DNA of 64,000 bases from an uncultured Paracoccaceae bacterium. Lineage in GTDB: Bacteria > Pseudomonadota > Alphaproteobacteria > Rhodobacterales > Rhodobacteraceae. The stretch is from contig CANLNT010000002.1 of the NCBI GenBank assembly GCA_947492825.1, forward strand, positions 628,501 through 692,500, written 5' to 3'. Below, one piece after another: positions 1 to 8,579 of this stretch. A program made the position numbers and the translations under genes. The notes beneath the pieces were generated by a model, which saw nothing but the letters and a program-made list of their open reading frames with translations, made no database searches and was not told where the DNA came from. Numbering within the stretch: the stretch's first letter is position 1; each line of letters opens with the position of its first letter.

Positions 1-1360
1 ACGCGGTGCGGAAATCGTTCTTGCCGCTTTCGCGCAGAACCACGATCAACGCGCCCGCGAAAAGGCCCAGGATCGCGCCGACAAGCGTGATCAGTGTCTT
101 GCGCGGCTCAGATGGTTCGATTGGGACAACAGCGTCGGACAAAATCCGGCTGTCTGCCTGTTGGATGCCTTCTTGGGCAGAAGTTTCTTTCAGGCGCCCC
201 AGAAAATACTCGTAAAGTAATCGAGACGCTTCGGCCTCTCGCTGCAACTGCTGCAACGCGATCAGATCCTGACCCTGCCGGGCGATCTGATCTTCCAGTG
301 GCGCCAGCGAATTCTGAAGCGCCTGAAGCTGTTGTGTTGTCCGCGTCGCCTCAAGCTCGGCGCGTGTCAGGATCTGACCAAACCGCGTGTCAAAGGCGGT
401 GGCAATCGCGTCATCGCTGCGCGCGCGCACCAGTAGCCGATCTAGCTGCGGATCAGACGCAACCTCGGCCTGCGTGTCTCTGTCGGATGCGGCTGTCAGG
501 GCCGCGACCCGCGCCGCGCTGGACACCTGGGCCGCTTCTGCGGCCGTGATCCGGTCACGCAGGTCTTTGATCTGACGCTCAAGCGCTTGCAGGCCTTCGA
601 CCGAAACGAGTTCTGTTCCGGCGCTGAAATCCTTGACCCGCGCTTCGGCGTCTTCCAGCTCGATCTGCAAGGCAGCTACGCGATCAGACAGCCAGCTTGT
701 GGCCTGTTCGGTCGCTTCGAATTTCACCTCAAGCTGGTTAAGGATGTAGGAAGACACGATTGTATCGGCAATTTCGGCAGACTTTGTCGCGCTTTCAGTT
801 TCAACGGTGACCTGGAACACCAGGCTGGACGGCACGTTTCGCACGGTGATCTGACTTAGCAACCGTGTCACGACTGCGTCTCTTTCGCGGGCGGCGGCCT
901 CTTGCGGGGTCAAGGATGACGTTGTGGTGTTGCGTCCCAAGGCGTCGTTCAATTGGGCGCGCAGGCGGGCCCGCATGGAAGGCGCGCGCAAGGCATTGTT
1001 AAATTCCGGGTCTTTGGTCAGATCCAGTTGATCCACGACCTTGCCCATCAGGGATCGCGCGCGCAAAACCTCAACTTCGGAATTGATGGCAGAAGTATCG
1101 CCAGAAATCCCACCCACCACGCTTTGCAGGTCAACGACGCTTTCCTGCTGGGTTTCGAGAATGACAACCGCTGTGGCACGATAGTGTGGGACTGCCACCA
1201 CAAAGGCATAGTAGCCTGCCAGCACCAGCCCCAGCAGGCTGGTGAGGATCACCAACCATTTGCCCCGCCACAATGTACCAGCAAGGGACCGCAAATCGAG
1301 CGAATCTGACCGCGCATCGGCGGCATCAACAGCGCGATTCAATGATCCATCGTCTTTCAT
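1..1360 (-). CDS. Polysaccharide chain-length determinant / Wzz-GNVR family protein, 3' end cut off by window
   Basis: Reading leftwards from an ATG at 1360, the frame stays open to the window edge (about 453 codons). It has a first membrane segment at about residues 33-55, the periplasmic Wzz-type region, a long helical Leu/Glu/Ala-rich stretch, a GNVR-like segment shortly before the end (LLYEYFLGRLKET), then a proline-containing junction and a second membrane segment (TLITLVGAILGLFAGALIVV). That is the layout of the Wzz/GumC/ExoP-N polysaccharide co-polymerases, inner-membrane proteins that set chain length of exported polysaccharide. Whether a tyrosine-kinase domain follows cannot be seen. 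A GGGGA stretch sits 5-10 bases before the start. The secreted glycine-rich protein is divergent. Family assignment is secure; the specific polymer is unknown. Confidence 0.85.
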   Translation of the reverse strand, partial: MKDDGSLNRAVDAADARSDSLDLRSLAGTLWRGKWLVILTSLLGLVLAGYYAFVVAVPHYRATAVVILETQQESVVDLQSVVGGISGDTSAINSEVEVLRARSLMGKVVDQLDLTKDPEFNNALRAPSMRARLRAQLNDALGRNTTTSSLTPQEAAARERDAVVTRLLSQITVRNVPSSLVFQVTVETESATKSAEIADTIVSSYILNQLEVKFEATEQATSWLSDRVAALQIELEDAEARVKDFSAGTELVSVEGLQALERQIKDLRDRITAAEAAQVSSAARVAALTAASDRDTQAEVASDPQLDRLLVRARSDDAIATAFDTRFGQILTRAELEATRTTQQLQALQNSLAPLEDQIARQGQDLIALQQLQREAEASRLLYEYFLGRLKETSAQEGIQQADSRILSDAVVPIEPSEPRKTLITLVGAILGLFAGALIVVLRESGKNDFRTA

Positions 1361-1584
1361 CGCATTCCCCACGTTCAACACCATCGAGGTGTGCCGCGAA
1401 AAACGGCAAAAAGCAACGCACCGCGTGAATGCCGCATTCTTCATGCTAGCGCTGAAATAAGCGGCATTTAGCCCAAAAATTGCGATGACGAGGGCCTCAC
1501 GGTTAATTATGTCGGAAAAATGGCCTTCTGCTAGCGCAGCAATTCTGTTAAGAAGGCTTCGACTTTTATGACGAGGGCCGTCTT
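1361..1584. promoter_or_regulatory. Divergent intergenic region between the Wzz-like gene and the glycine-rich protein gene
   Basis: This 224-base gap separates two divergently read genes, so it must hold promoters for both. It is AT-richer than its flanks around 1495-1525. I cannot name a regulator site with confidence. A GAGGG ribosome-binding site for the plus-strand gene lies at about 1573-1577. Confidence 0.4.
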
Positions 1585-1953
1585 ATGAATTTTCGTATTT
1601 TACTCGCTTCGCTGGCGATCACCTCGACCGCTGGTGCCGCATTTGCGCAAGGTGCAGCCGAACCCGTAACGCCGGTGGATCCTGCTGCATCGGTTGACTG
1701 CGAAGACCCGGAAAATGCTGAGCTGGACGAATGCCTGACCCTTCTGCCATTCGGCGCAACCGGTCTTGCGCCGGTGCTTGGCCCGGCCGCGATTGTTGCC
1801 GGTGCTGCTGTGCTTGGCGGCGGCGGCGGTGGTGGTGGTAACGGCGGCGGCGATGGTAACGGCGGTGGCGGCGACGGCGGCGGTAACGGCGGCGGCGGTG
1901 GTGGTGGTGGCGGCGGTACGCCAACGACCCCAACAACATCCGGCACCAACTGA
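1585..1953 (+). CDS. Small secreted glycine-rich protein
   Basis: A 122-residue protein. It has a clear signal peptide (residues 1-21, ending AFA before Q), a short acidic mature start with two cysteines about ten residues apart (VDCEDPENAELDEC), a hydrophobic Ala/Gly/Leu segment at about 53-78, a nearly pure Gly tract with a few Asn/Asp at about 79-111, and a TPTTPTTSGTN tail. GAGGG 8-12 bases upstream supports the start, and a strong terminator follows, so it is a monocistronic gene and likely well expressed. I do not recognise a named family. Composition suggests an exported surface or envelope-spanning filament-like protein; its divergent pairing with a polysaccharide co-polymerase gene hints at a cell-surface role, but this is inference. 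The GGC/GGT-rich DNA could be prone to length variation. Confidence 0.75.
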   Translation: MNFRILLASLAITSTAGAAFAQGAAEPVTPVDPAASVDCEDPENAELDECLTLLPFGATGLAPVLGPAAIVAGAAVLGGGGGGGGNGGGDGNGGGGDGGGNGGGGGGGGGGTPTTPTTSGTN

Positions 1954-1975
1954 TCCAATTCAGAGAAATGATAAG

Positions 1976-2004
1976 AACGGCGCGGTTTCTGACCGCGCCG
2001 TTTT
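1976..2004 (+). terminator. Intrinsic terminator after the glycine-rich protein gene
   Basis: A perfect 11-bp stem (AACGGCGCGGT paired with ACCGCGCCGTT) with a 5-base loop is followed by a T run. It starts 22 bases after the stop codon and ends that transcript. Confidence 0.9.
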
Positions 2005-2174
2005 CCGTTTCCGGAACCGCATTTTCCATGAATGCGGCCCACAATTGAGTCAATCTTGAAGAACAATGCATCGCGCCGGAAATCCGGTGTTAACGGCCAT
2101 TGTGCCACTTCTGACCGTGCCGTGGGGGCGCGCGGTGTCGACCTGTTCGATGCCTGTCAGGATTGGGTGTTGCG

Positions 2175-2651
2175 ATGTGTTTTGCGTCTGTTCGTACGCT
2201 GCTTGTCATCAGGTGGCTGGTTGTTTGTTTTGCTTTTCTTGTGCCTGCAACCGCTGTTGCGCAGATGACGCTTGCCGATGGAACGGTCGTTGTCGGTAAC
2301 GACCGCGGCGGCGTTGTTCGGGACCGGCTGATCGAGTTGCGCAATTTGCGGGCCAGCGGTCGGCCGGTGCAAATCACCGGGGACATTTGTTATTCAACCT
2401 GCACGATGTTGATTGGCCTGCCGCAAACCTGTGTCGCGTCCAGCACCACCTTTGGGTTTCACGGGCCCAGTTACTATGGTCGCCCGATGTCTCCATCCGA
2501 TTTCGATCATGTGAGCCGGGTCATGGCGCACTATTACCCAGAGCCCCTGAAGACCTGGTTCATCAACGAAGGCCGCAATCGGATCAACGGGGTCTATCGT
2601 GTCTCGGGGGCAGAGTTGATCAGAATGGGTGTCAGATCTTGCACAAGCTAG
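2175..2651 (+). CDS. Secreted COG3904-type (ClpP-like fold) protein of unknown function
   Basis: A 158-residue protein from the ATG at 2175 (a TTG four codons upstream is less likely). The signal peptide ends near PATAVAQ. The mature part has an extracellular ClpP/crotonase-like pattern: a leading strand (VVVGNDRGGV), a helix with Arg/Leu spacing, the segment GDICYSTCTMLIGLP where the Ser-Thr-Cys stretch occupies the place of a catalytic serine motif in related periplasmic proteins, then FGFHGP and a C-terminal helix with ELIRMGVRSC. Paired cysteines suggest disulfides. Homologues are widespread in alphaproteobacteria as hypothetical periplasmic proteins. The gene stands alone, convergent with the receiver gene, sharing a CTAG with it. 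Protease activity is not shown by the sequence. Confidence 0.65.
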   Translation: MCFASVRTLLVIRWLVVCFAFLVPATAVAQMTLADGTVVVGNDRGGVVRDRLIELRNLRASGRPVQITGDICYSTCTMLIGLPQTCVASSTTFGFHGPSYYGRPMSPSDFDHVSRVMAHYYPEPLKTWFINEGRNRINGVYRVSGAELIRMGVRSCTS

Positions 2652-3010
2652 GCGACCGTAAACGCCTTGTGGATGTCTGACAACATGAACGGTTTTTCGA
2701 TCAGTTGGAAATTGGCGATCTCATCAATTTCGTTTCGGTTGTAGCCAGACGCAAAAACGACATGTGTGCCGGACGCTGCCAGGGTTTTGCCCAGTTCTGT
2801 GCTGCGTTCGCCGTGGCCAAGGTTCATGTCCAGCAGCGCAAAGGTAAAGTCTTCACGCGCGATCATCTGGTAGGCCGCCGTCAGGTTGTGTGCGACGCGC
2901 ACCTCAAAACCGAACTCTTGCGAAAGCCCGTCAGCCACATCCAACGCGACGATAACTTCGTCCTCTACATAAAGAACCTTAGGGGGTGAGCATGTCGTAG
3001 ATCGTGTCAT
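2648..3010 (-). CDS. Single-domain response regulator (receiver)
   Basis: A 120-residue CheY-like receiver with no output domain. The acidic pocket (YVEDE, residues 14-18), phosphoacceptor Asp61 (ALLDMNLG), the switch Ser88 (FASGY) and the conserved Lys106 (EKPF) are all present, so it should be phosphorylatable. Its start lies inside the end of the upstream kinase gene (32-bp overlap, different frame), so the two are translationally coupled and probably form a pair: the HWE kinase phosphorylates this receiver, whose output is then by protein-protein contact. The gene ends in a CTAG shared with the convergent gene. Confidence 0.9.
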   Translation of the reverse strand: MTRSTTCSPPKVLYVEDEVIVALDVADGLSQEFGFEVRVAHNLTAAYQMIAREDFTFALLDMNLGHGERSTELGKTLAASGTHVVFASGYNRNEIDEIANFQLIEKPFMLSDIHKAFTVA

Positions 3011-6000
3011 CTGGTATCTCTGTTAGTGCGCTTGCGGGGATGCGCATGCTGCACACCAGACCGTTTTTGCCGTGGTCAATCTTAACAGCGCCGCTAAGAC
3101 TGCCTTCGATGGTGGACCGGATCAATTGGCTACCAAAACCGTCCTTGATGTCCTTGGATGGGGCTGGTCCGCCGGTTTCCTTCCAGGTGAAGATAAAGTC
3201 ATTTGTTTCGCCATCATCCTGCCGAATCCAATTCAGGCTCACGCTGCCTTCTGGCACCGAAAAGCAACCGTATTTTGCGGCATTCGTCGCCAGTTCGTGG
3301 ACAGCCATCCCCAACGACAGCGCCGCGCGCGCGTTGATCTCGATCTGCGGGCCTTTCAACTTCACGCGGTCGGCGCCATAAACATCAACAAGTTCGGGGA
3401 TCAGCAACTCGTGCAGTTTGGCGGAGCTCCAATTCGATTGCGTCAGCAGCTTGTGGGTCTGCGCCAGTGCCTGGATGCGTTGAGACAGCGCGGCAAACAC
3501 CTCCTTTTCCTGCTTGGCGTCTCGGCTGGCACGCGACACGAGCGCAAGGACATTGGCGAGCATGTTTTTTACGCGATGTTGCAGCTCTTGCATCATGCGG
3601 CGCAGTTCGAATGACATGCGCGCGTGCTCGGTGATATCACGCACATTCACCCCAACGCCGCGGACATCCGTGCCAGACAAAACCGGATAGATGTCCGCCT
3701 CCCACACACGCTCGTCGCTGCGGCCACTAGACGTTTCACCAATTGTGCGCAGACTTTCGACTTTCCTGCCGGTCTTAAAGACTTCTTCGATGACCGGCAT
3801 GATCTGCTCGCTCATCTCGGGGATAACCTGGTTGACCTTTTTGCCGACAATATCGGCAATCTCCAATCCATTCATTGCGGCTAATTTTTTGTTGGCCCGC
3901 GAATAGGTCATATCACTTTCGATCAGCGCCATGGCCTGAGGGCTGATGTCATAAAGTTCCTGAATTTCGGCAAAGTGCTGTTGGGCCAGCTTTTTCTGGC
4001 GATCGGCCTCAACCGCCAGCCCGCGGATTTCGGTGATGTCGACCAGTGTAAAGACGATGCCGCCAGTGATCTGGTCATCTTCGAGATAGGGCACAATGCG
4101 CGCACGATAAACGCGATCTTCGCCTAGCGTCGGGTACTCAGTCTCGATTGGTCGACCGTCCTTTGCAACGGTCGAGCAGTCATTGATTAACTGGCGGATA
4201 TCAAGATCGGTTCCAATATCATCGATCCGGCGCCCCTGATCGTTGCTGACAAAGCGAAACATCTTTTGCGATTCTGGTGTGAAACTGCGCAGTTTCAGGT
4301 TGCTGTCGAGAAAGACGGTGGCAATTTGTGTGCTGCTGATCAGGTTTTCCAGATCGCCGTTAATCTCTCGGACTTCTGCGATCTTGTTGTTCAACTCATC
4401 ATTGGTAGTGGTCAGCTCTTCGTTGGCGGACCGCAACTCCTCGTTCATAGACATCATTTCTTCGTTCGAGCTTTTGAGCTCTTCGTTTGATGTCTCAAGT
4501 TCTTCGACGGTGGTGCGGATGGTCTGGCGGGCCTCGTCCAGCTCAACCTCGAGTTCCTGAATATATTCTGTCGGCGGGCTGACGATAGGGATCGCATTGC
4601 GGGTCTCATCAACATCAATCGCCATCAGCTTGTCCTGAAATACAAGCAACTGCTGTTCATCGGGTAGGATTTTACGGCTGATGCGGATGCGGACGGTTTC
4701 ATCGCCCAACTCGCCCTGAAAGTCCTGCGCGACAATGTCTTGGTCGGCCAGTTTGCGGTTCAGGATCCGGCGTACAGCCGTCGAAAGCTCTGGCCGCATC
4801 AATTTGACAATGTCGAGTTGCGGACGCCCGGGCTTTATTTGCAGGTACTTAGCGGCACCATCGGATGCAAAGAGCAATTCACCTGAATGGCTCAGCACCA
4901 CATAGGGGGGGGCGAAATCCTCGAACAGATGCTCGGCATAGGGGGCGAGCTTCTTTGCGGATTTCTTGGGTTCAAAGGATGATCGGCCAGAGGCGGCCCG
5001 CGCCGATCCGTTGAGATCAAGTCGGGTAGCTTGACCCGGCCTGCGGCGATAAAGGCGATGCTTTTGCGACACCTCGTCAAAGAACTCGTCAACAAGGCCC
5101 GGGCTCTCGCTGGACCCCAACAGTAAAAAGCCCCGCTCACGCAGGCCGTATTGGAACACCCGCATCGAGACATCTTGCAGTTCATTGTTGAAATAGATCA
5201 GCACATTTCGACAGGTGACCAGATCAAGCCGCGAAAAGGGCGGGTCCTTGATGATCGACTGGTTCGAAAACCGGACCATGTCGCGCAAATTGCCAGAGAC
5301 TTCATAACCGTCGGGCCGCCAGTTGAAATACTTGTGCAGCAGATTGTCGGGCACCTCGTCCGAGGCGGAATTGGGATAGACGCCTTGCCGCGCGACCCGC
5401 AGGGCATCGTCGTCAATGTCGGTTCCAAAGATCGACACCTTGCGAGAAAGATCAAGCCGTTCAATCGCGTCGGCGAAAAGCATCGCGATGGAATAGGCCT
5501 CTTGTCCGGTCGAACAGCCGGGAACCCAGATGCGCACCTCCCGGTCAGGTTCACCGGTTTGCAAGATTTCGGGAATGACCTCATCTGCCAGCAGTTCAAA
5601 CGTTGTGGGGTCGCGAAAGAAGCTGGTGACGTTGATTAAGATATCGCGAAACAGGCGGTTCACTTCTGATGGGCTCTCGATCAGCCGCTTGAGGTAATCA
5701 TTGGGCTGTGTGATCCCCAGCACCGACATCCGCACCGCGATCCTGCGCAGCAGCGTTGCCGGTTTGTAGTTCTTGAAATCATGTCCCGTGCGGTAGCGGA
5801 CGTGCTTCATGGCCCGTTCAATGAACTGGGCATCAGTCAAGTGTTCCGGCTCTAACCCGCCAAGGTGGTTGAAATAGTCGTTCAGTACTTCGATCATCTC
5901 GCCGACAGGCAAGACCAAGTCATGCGCACCCGTTTCGATGGCAGAACGGGGCATGCCATCGTATTTGGCCTGTTCGGGGTCTTGGACAAAGACCAACCCA

Positions 6001-6461
6001 CCCTGTTCCTTGATAGCGCGGATGCCGTTACTTCCATCACTTCCAGTGCCGGACAATACAACCGCGACGGCATTAGACCCCGAATTGTCGGCCAACGATT
6101 CAAAAAACTGATCAATCGGGCGGCGACGGCCACGCGGCTTTGCAAAATCCTCTGTGTGCAGCACACCATCTGCCACGGTGAGTGAATCGCCCGGTGCGAT
6201 CAGATAGATGTTGCCAGCTTTGACTGCACTTCCCTCAACGGCGGTTTGCACGGGTGTATTGGTGCGTTTTGCCAGCAATGACGACAAAAGGCTGTCATGG
6301 TCAGGGTCAAGGTGTTGAACGATTACAATGGCATACTTGTGATTGTCCGGAAGGTTGGCCAGAAAATCCTGAAGTGCCTCCAACCCACCGGCCGAGGCGC
6401 CGATGCCAATAATGAGCGGCTGCGGTTTCAAAAGTGGTTCCGTCAAGTCACGCGCGGCCAT
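2979..6461 (-). CDS. CheB-CheR-PAS-HWE histidine kinase fusion
   Basis: A roughly 1160-residue sensor. Order: CheB-type methylesterase (GIGASAGGLEAL with the nucleophile Ser; later SGTGSDGSNG), CheR methyltransferase (YKPATLLRRIAVRM, then the SAM-binding PGCSTGQEAYSIAML, then CRNVLIYF), a long Glu/Asn-rich coiled coil (ELETSNEELKSSNEEM and on), PAS domains, and a C-terminal HWE-family kinase with LQHRVKNMLANV (phosphoacceptor His), an N box (HELATNAAKYG) and the WKE signature. No signal peptide or membrane helices, so it is cytoplasmic. I chose ATG 6461 because AGGGAAA lies just upstream; a TTG at 6542 would add 27 residues. No che operon is nearby, so a stand-alone sensor (light, redox or stress) is more likely than chemotaxis. 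The receiver gene downstream overlaps it. Confidence 0.92.
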   Translation of the reverse strand: MAARDLTEPLLKPQPLIIGIGASAGGLEALQDFLANLPDNHKYAIVIVQHLDPDHDSLLSSLLAKRTNTPVQTAVEGSAVKAGNIYLIAPGDSLTVADGVLHTEDFAKPRGRRRPIDQFFESLADNSGSNAVAVVLSGTGSDGSNGIRAIKEQGGLVFVQDPEQAKYDGMPRSAIETGAHDLVLPVGEMIEVLNDYFNHLGGLEPEHLTDAQFIERAMKHVRYRTGHDFKNYKPATLLRRIAVRMSVLGITQPNDYLKRLIESPSEVNRLFRDILINVTSFFRDPTTFELLADEVIPEILQTGEPDREVRIWVPGCSTGQEAYSIAMLFADAIERLDLSRKVSIFGTDIDDDALRVARQGVYPNSASDEVPDNLLHKYFNWRPDGYEVSGNLRDMVRFSNQSIIKDPPFSRLDLVTCRNVLIYFNNELQDVSMRVFQYGLRERGFLLLGSSESPGLVDEFFDEVSQKHRLYRRRPGQATRLDLNGSARAASGRSSFEPKKSAKKLAPYAEHLFEDFAPPYVVLSHSGELLFASDGAAKYLQIKPGRPQLDIVKLMRPELSTAVRRILNRKLADQDIVAQDFQGELGDETVRIRISRKILPDEQQLLVFQDKLMAIDVDETRNAIPIVSPPTEYIQELEVELDEARQTIRTTVEELETSNEELKSSNEEMMSMNEELRSANEELTTTNDELNNKIAEVREINGDLENLISSTQIATVFLDSNLKLRSFTPESQKMFRFVSNDQGRRIDDIGTDLDIRQLINDCSTVAKDGRPIETEYPTLGEDRVYRARIVPYLEDDQITGGIVFTLVDITEIRGLAVEADRQKKLAQQHFAEIQELYDISPQAMALIESDMTYSRANKKLAAMNGLEIADIVGKKVNQVIPEMSEQIMPVIEEVFKTGRKVESLRTIGETSSGRSDERVWEADIYPVLSGTDVRGVGVNVRDITEHARMSFELRRMMQELQHRVKNMLANVLALVSRASRDAKQEKEVFAALSQRIQALAQTHKLLTQSNWSSAKLHELLIPELVDVYGADRVKLKGPQIEINARAALSLGMAVHELATNAAKYGCFSVPEGSVSLNWIRQDDGETNDFIFTWKETGGPAPSKDIKDGFGSQLIRSTIEGSLSGAVKIDHGKNGLVCSMRIPASALTEIPDDTIYDMLTP

Positions 6462-6660
6462 TACGTTTCCCTGCAAGCGGTTTCGGTCATAATCTAGGTC
6501 AATTTCAAGTGGGCGACCAGATGTCGACCGAAGTTTTATCAACTTTTACGTGTATGCGCGACTAAAATCCTACGGCGGGAACTTCCTGCATTTCTCGTTA
6601 GGTTGCGGTGGTCAATACGGTTTGAGTGGGTTAATTCGGCTTTCAAATAGGAGAACACCC

Positions 6661-7122
6661 ATGCGCATGACGATTGCCGCCTTACTGTCTTTGTTCGCGA
6701 CCACTTTGTCGGCGCATGACTACGAAGTCGGCGAGTTGAAAGTAATGCATCCGGTCGCTCGCGAGACGGCCAAGCTCGCGCAGGCCGGAGCCGGTTATCT
6801 GAGCATCGAAAACACTGGTGACACTGCCGATAGCCTGATCGCGATTGAGGCGGATTTCCCGCGTGTGATGTTGCACGACACGGTCATGGATGGTGATGTC
6901 GCCAAGATGGAACATCTGATGTCCGTGCCAATTGCCCCCGGTGAGACAGTAACCTTTGCACCCGGCGGCAAGCACGTCATGTTCATGGGGCTGAATGGGG
7001 ATCCGCTCGAAGTAGGCGAAGAAATTCCAGCGGTTCTGATCTTTGAGAATGCGGGACGGCTAGAGGTCGTTTTCCAAGTCGAGGCGATGGAAGATGATGG
7101 GCATGATCACAGCGGCCACTGA
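6661..7122 (+). CDS. Periplasmic copper chaperone PCu(A)C (DUF461)
   Basis: A 153-residue protein with a short signal peptide ending at LSAHD. The copper-binding pattern of the family is visible: MLHDT...M early and HVMFMGL late, plus a His-rich tail (DDGHDHSGH). Family members carry Cu(I) in the periplasm and help build the CuA site of cytochrome oxidase. The AGGAGA at about 6649-6654 supports ATG 6661; ATG 6667 is the alternative. It is monocistronic, convergent with ppsR, with only 12 bases between stops. It is not a usual photosynthesis-cluster gene. Confidence 0.9.
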   Translation: MRMTIAALLSLFATTLSAHDYEVGELKVMHPVARETAKLAQAGAGYLSIENTGDTADSLIAIEADFPRVMLHDTVMDGDVAKMEHLMSVPIAPGETVTFAPGGKHVMFMGLNGDPLEVGEEIPAVLIFENAGRLEVVFQVEAMEDDGHDHSGH

Positions 7123-7134
7123 GCTAAAACTGTT

Positions 7135-8544
7135 TCAGTCGCGGCTCATGATGTCGAACTTGCGCAGCTTGACGTAAAGCGATTGGCGCGACAGCCCCAG
7201 CATCTCGGCAGCGGCGACGCGGTTGTTCATCGTCAGCTCAATCGCCGTTTCGATACACATCTTTTCGACGACATTGGTGGTTTCTGCGACGATGTCTTTC
7301 AGCGTGGCAGAGCCAACAAGCTCCATCACTGACTGCATATTTTCGTCAATTGCTTCTGCTGCGGATGTGGGTGCATCCATGCGGTTCGCTTCGCGCAGGG
7401 CGAAGGCAAAAACCGGCGTATCACCTGCCTGAAGCTCGGTCACTGCAACCTCAACACTGCGCGGGCTGCCATACTCGCCCGCAACCTTGGTTGCATACAT
7501 GCGCATTCTGCCGGACCGCGCCGCGTTTTCGGTCATAACCTTCAGGTCCACAGACCCGCGCAGCATGAAGTCCGCAAGGTTCTTGCCCCGAACGCGATTG
7601 TCGTGGGCAGTATCCAACAAGTTCAGGAATGCGTCATTTGCAGACAGAATTGTGCCGTTTTGCGCCGCAAAGACAATTGCATCCGGTCCGGTCTGAAAAA
7701 GCTTACGCAGATTGTCTGTCAGTTGGTCGGCGGCAGTTTCGGTACCTTCTTTCGGGCTAATCCGACACATCATCAGCCGTTCGCCCGCAACCCGGAACGC
7801 TGTCCCGTGGATCAGAACGGGTGCCGCGTCATGGGCCAAACGCGCCGTAAAAGGGCCATCTGCCTCGGACAATGCGTGATCGGCCAGACTGTCCAGAACC
7901 TTGTTTTCACCGTTGTCGGCAAAGCCCGCAGAAAAGTTCATGCCGACAACGCGCTCTCTGCTGCGTCCGAGAAGATTGCCAGCGTGCGCGTTTGCATCCG
8001 TGATCTTGCCGCTTTGCAGTGACACCAACAAAATGGCATCGGCAGAATTTTCCATCAACACGCGGAACCGCGTTTCATATTCGCGCTGCGCTTCGTAGTC
8101 CCGTTCCAGCGACAGCTGAGCTTTGACCAACTGCTGCTGCATCTCGGCGACCGGACGCAAATCGCGGCCCAACATCAGCACCGCACCATCAGGCCCGATA
8201 TGATGAAAGCTATATCGGACAGGAAATTCCCACCGCGCCGTGGCGTCCGAATGGTTCAACTCAACCGGACGCACATCAGAACGGTCTTCAAGAAACGCCC
8301 CAAAACGTTCGTTGAATTTGGCGACGGATTCGACGGTCAGCGCCTGACGAATGTCCTGCCCTTCGATCTTTTCCAACTTGCGGAAAGCCTCATAGCTGGG
8401 ATTGACCAGCACAGACAAAACTGTGCCGTCGTCATTCACAACGATGCCAAGGTCCGCAACCTCCGCAATGATGTCGCCCAGAATATCGGGTGCGATCAGC
8501 GGAATAGTTCCGGAATTCCAGTATTTTGTCCCACGGGATGTCAT
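7135..8544 (-). CDS. ppsR: Transcriptional repressor PpsR (CrtJ)
   Basis: A 469-residue regulator (family about 465). It has N-terminal PAS and glutamine-rich region (MQQQLVKAQLSLERDYE), two further PAS domains, and a Fis-type helix-turn-helix at the C-terminus (NNRVAAAEMLGLSRQSLYVKL). The two cysteines used for redox control in Rhodobacter PpsR are conserved here as Cys260 (LMMCRIS) and Cys430 (EKMCIETA, inside the DNA-binding region). It represses bch, crt and puc genes under oxygen by binding TGT-N12-ACA, sites that occur in this window. I start at ATG 8544, matching the family length; an upstream TTG at 8634 would overlap ppaA. It follows ppaA by 35 bases, in one operon. Confidence 0.95.
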   Translation of the reverse strand: MTSRGTKYWNSGTIPLIAPDILGDIIAEVADLGIVVNDDGTVLSVLVNPSYEAFRKLEKIEGQDIRQALTVESVAKFNERFGAFLEDRSDVRPVELNHSDATARWEFPVRYSFHHIGPDGAVLMLGRDLRPVAEMQQQLVKAQLSLERDYEAQREYETRFRVLMENSADAILLVSLQSGKITDANAHAGNLLGRSRERVVGMNFSAGFADNGENKVLDSLADHALSEADGPFTARLAHDAAPVLIHGTAFRVAGERLMMCRISPKEGTETAADQLTDNLRKLFQTGPDAIVFAAQNGTILSANDAFLNLLDTAHDNRVRGKNLADFMLRGSVDLKVMTENAARSGRMRMYATKVAGEYGSPRSVEVAVTELQAGDTPVFAFALREANRMDAPTSAAEAIDENMQSVMELVGSATLKDIVAETTNVVEKMCIETAIELTMNNRVAAAEMLGLSRQSLYVKLRKFDIMSRD

Positions 8545-8579
8545 GGGCGGACGCTTTGCTTTTGCGTTGTCCTGACCAT

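Noticed and set aside
1566..2108. Minus-strand 180-aa open frame with a long proline run
   Set aside because: It is the antisense of the GGC/GGT glycine tract; no ribosome-binding site, and it runs through the terminator of the real gene.
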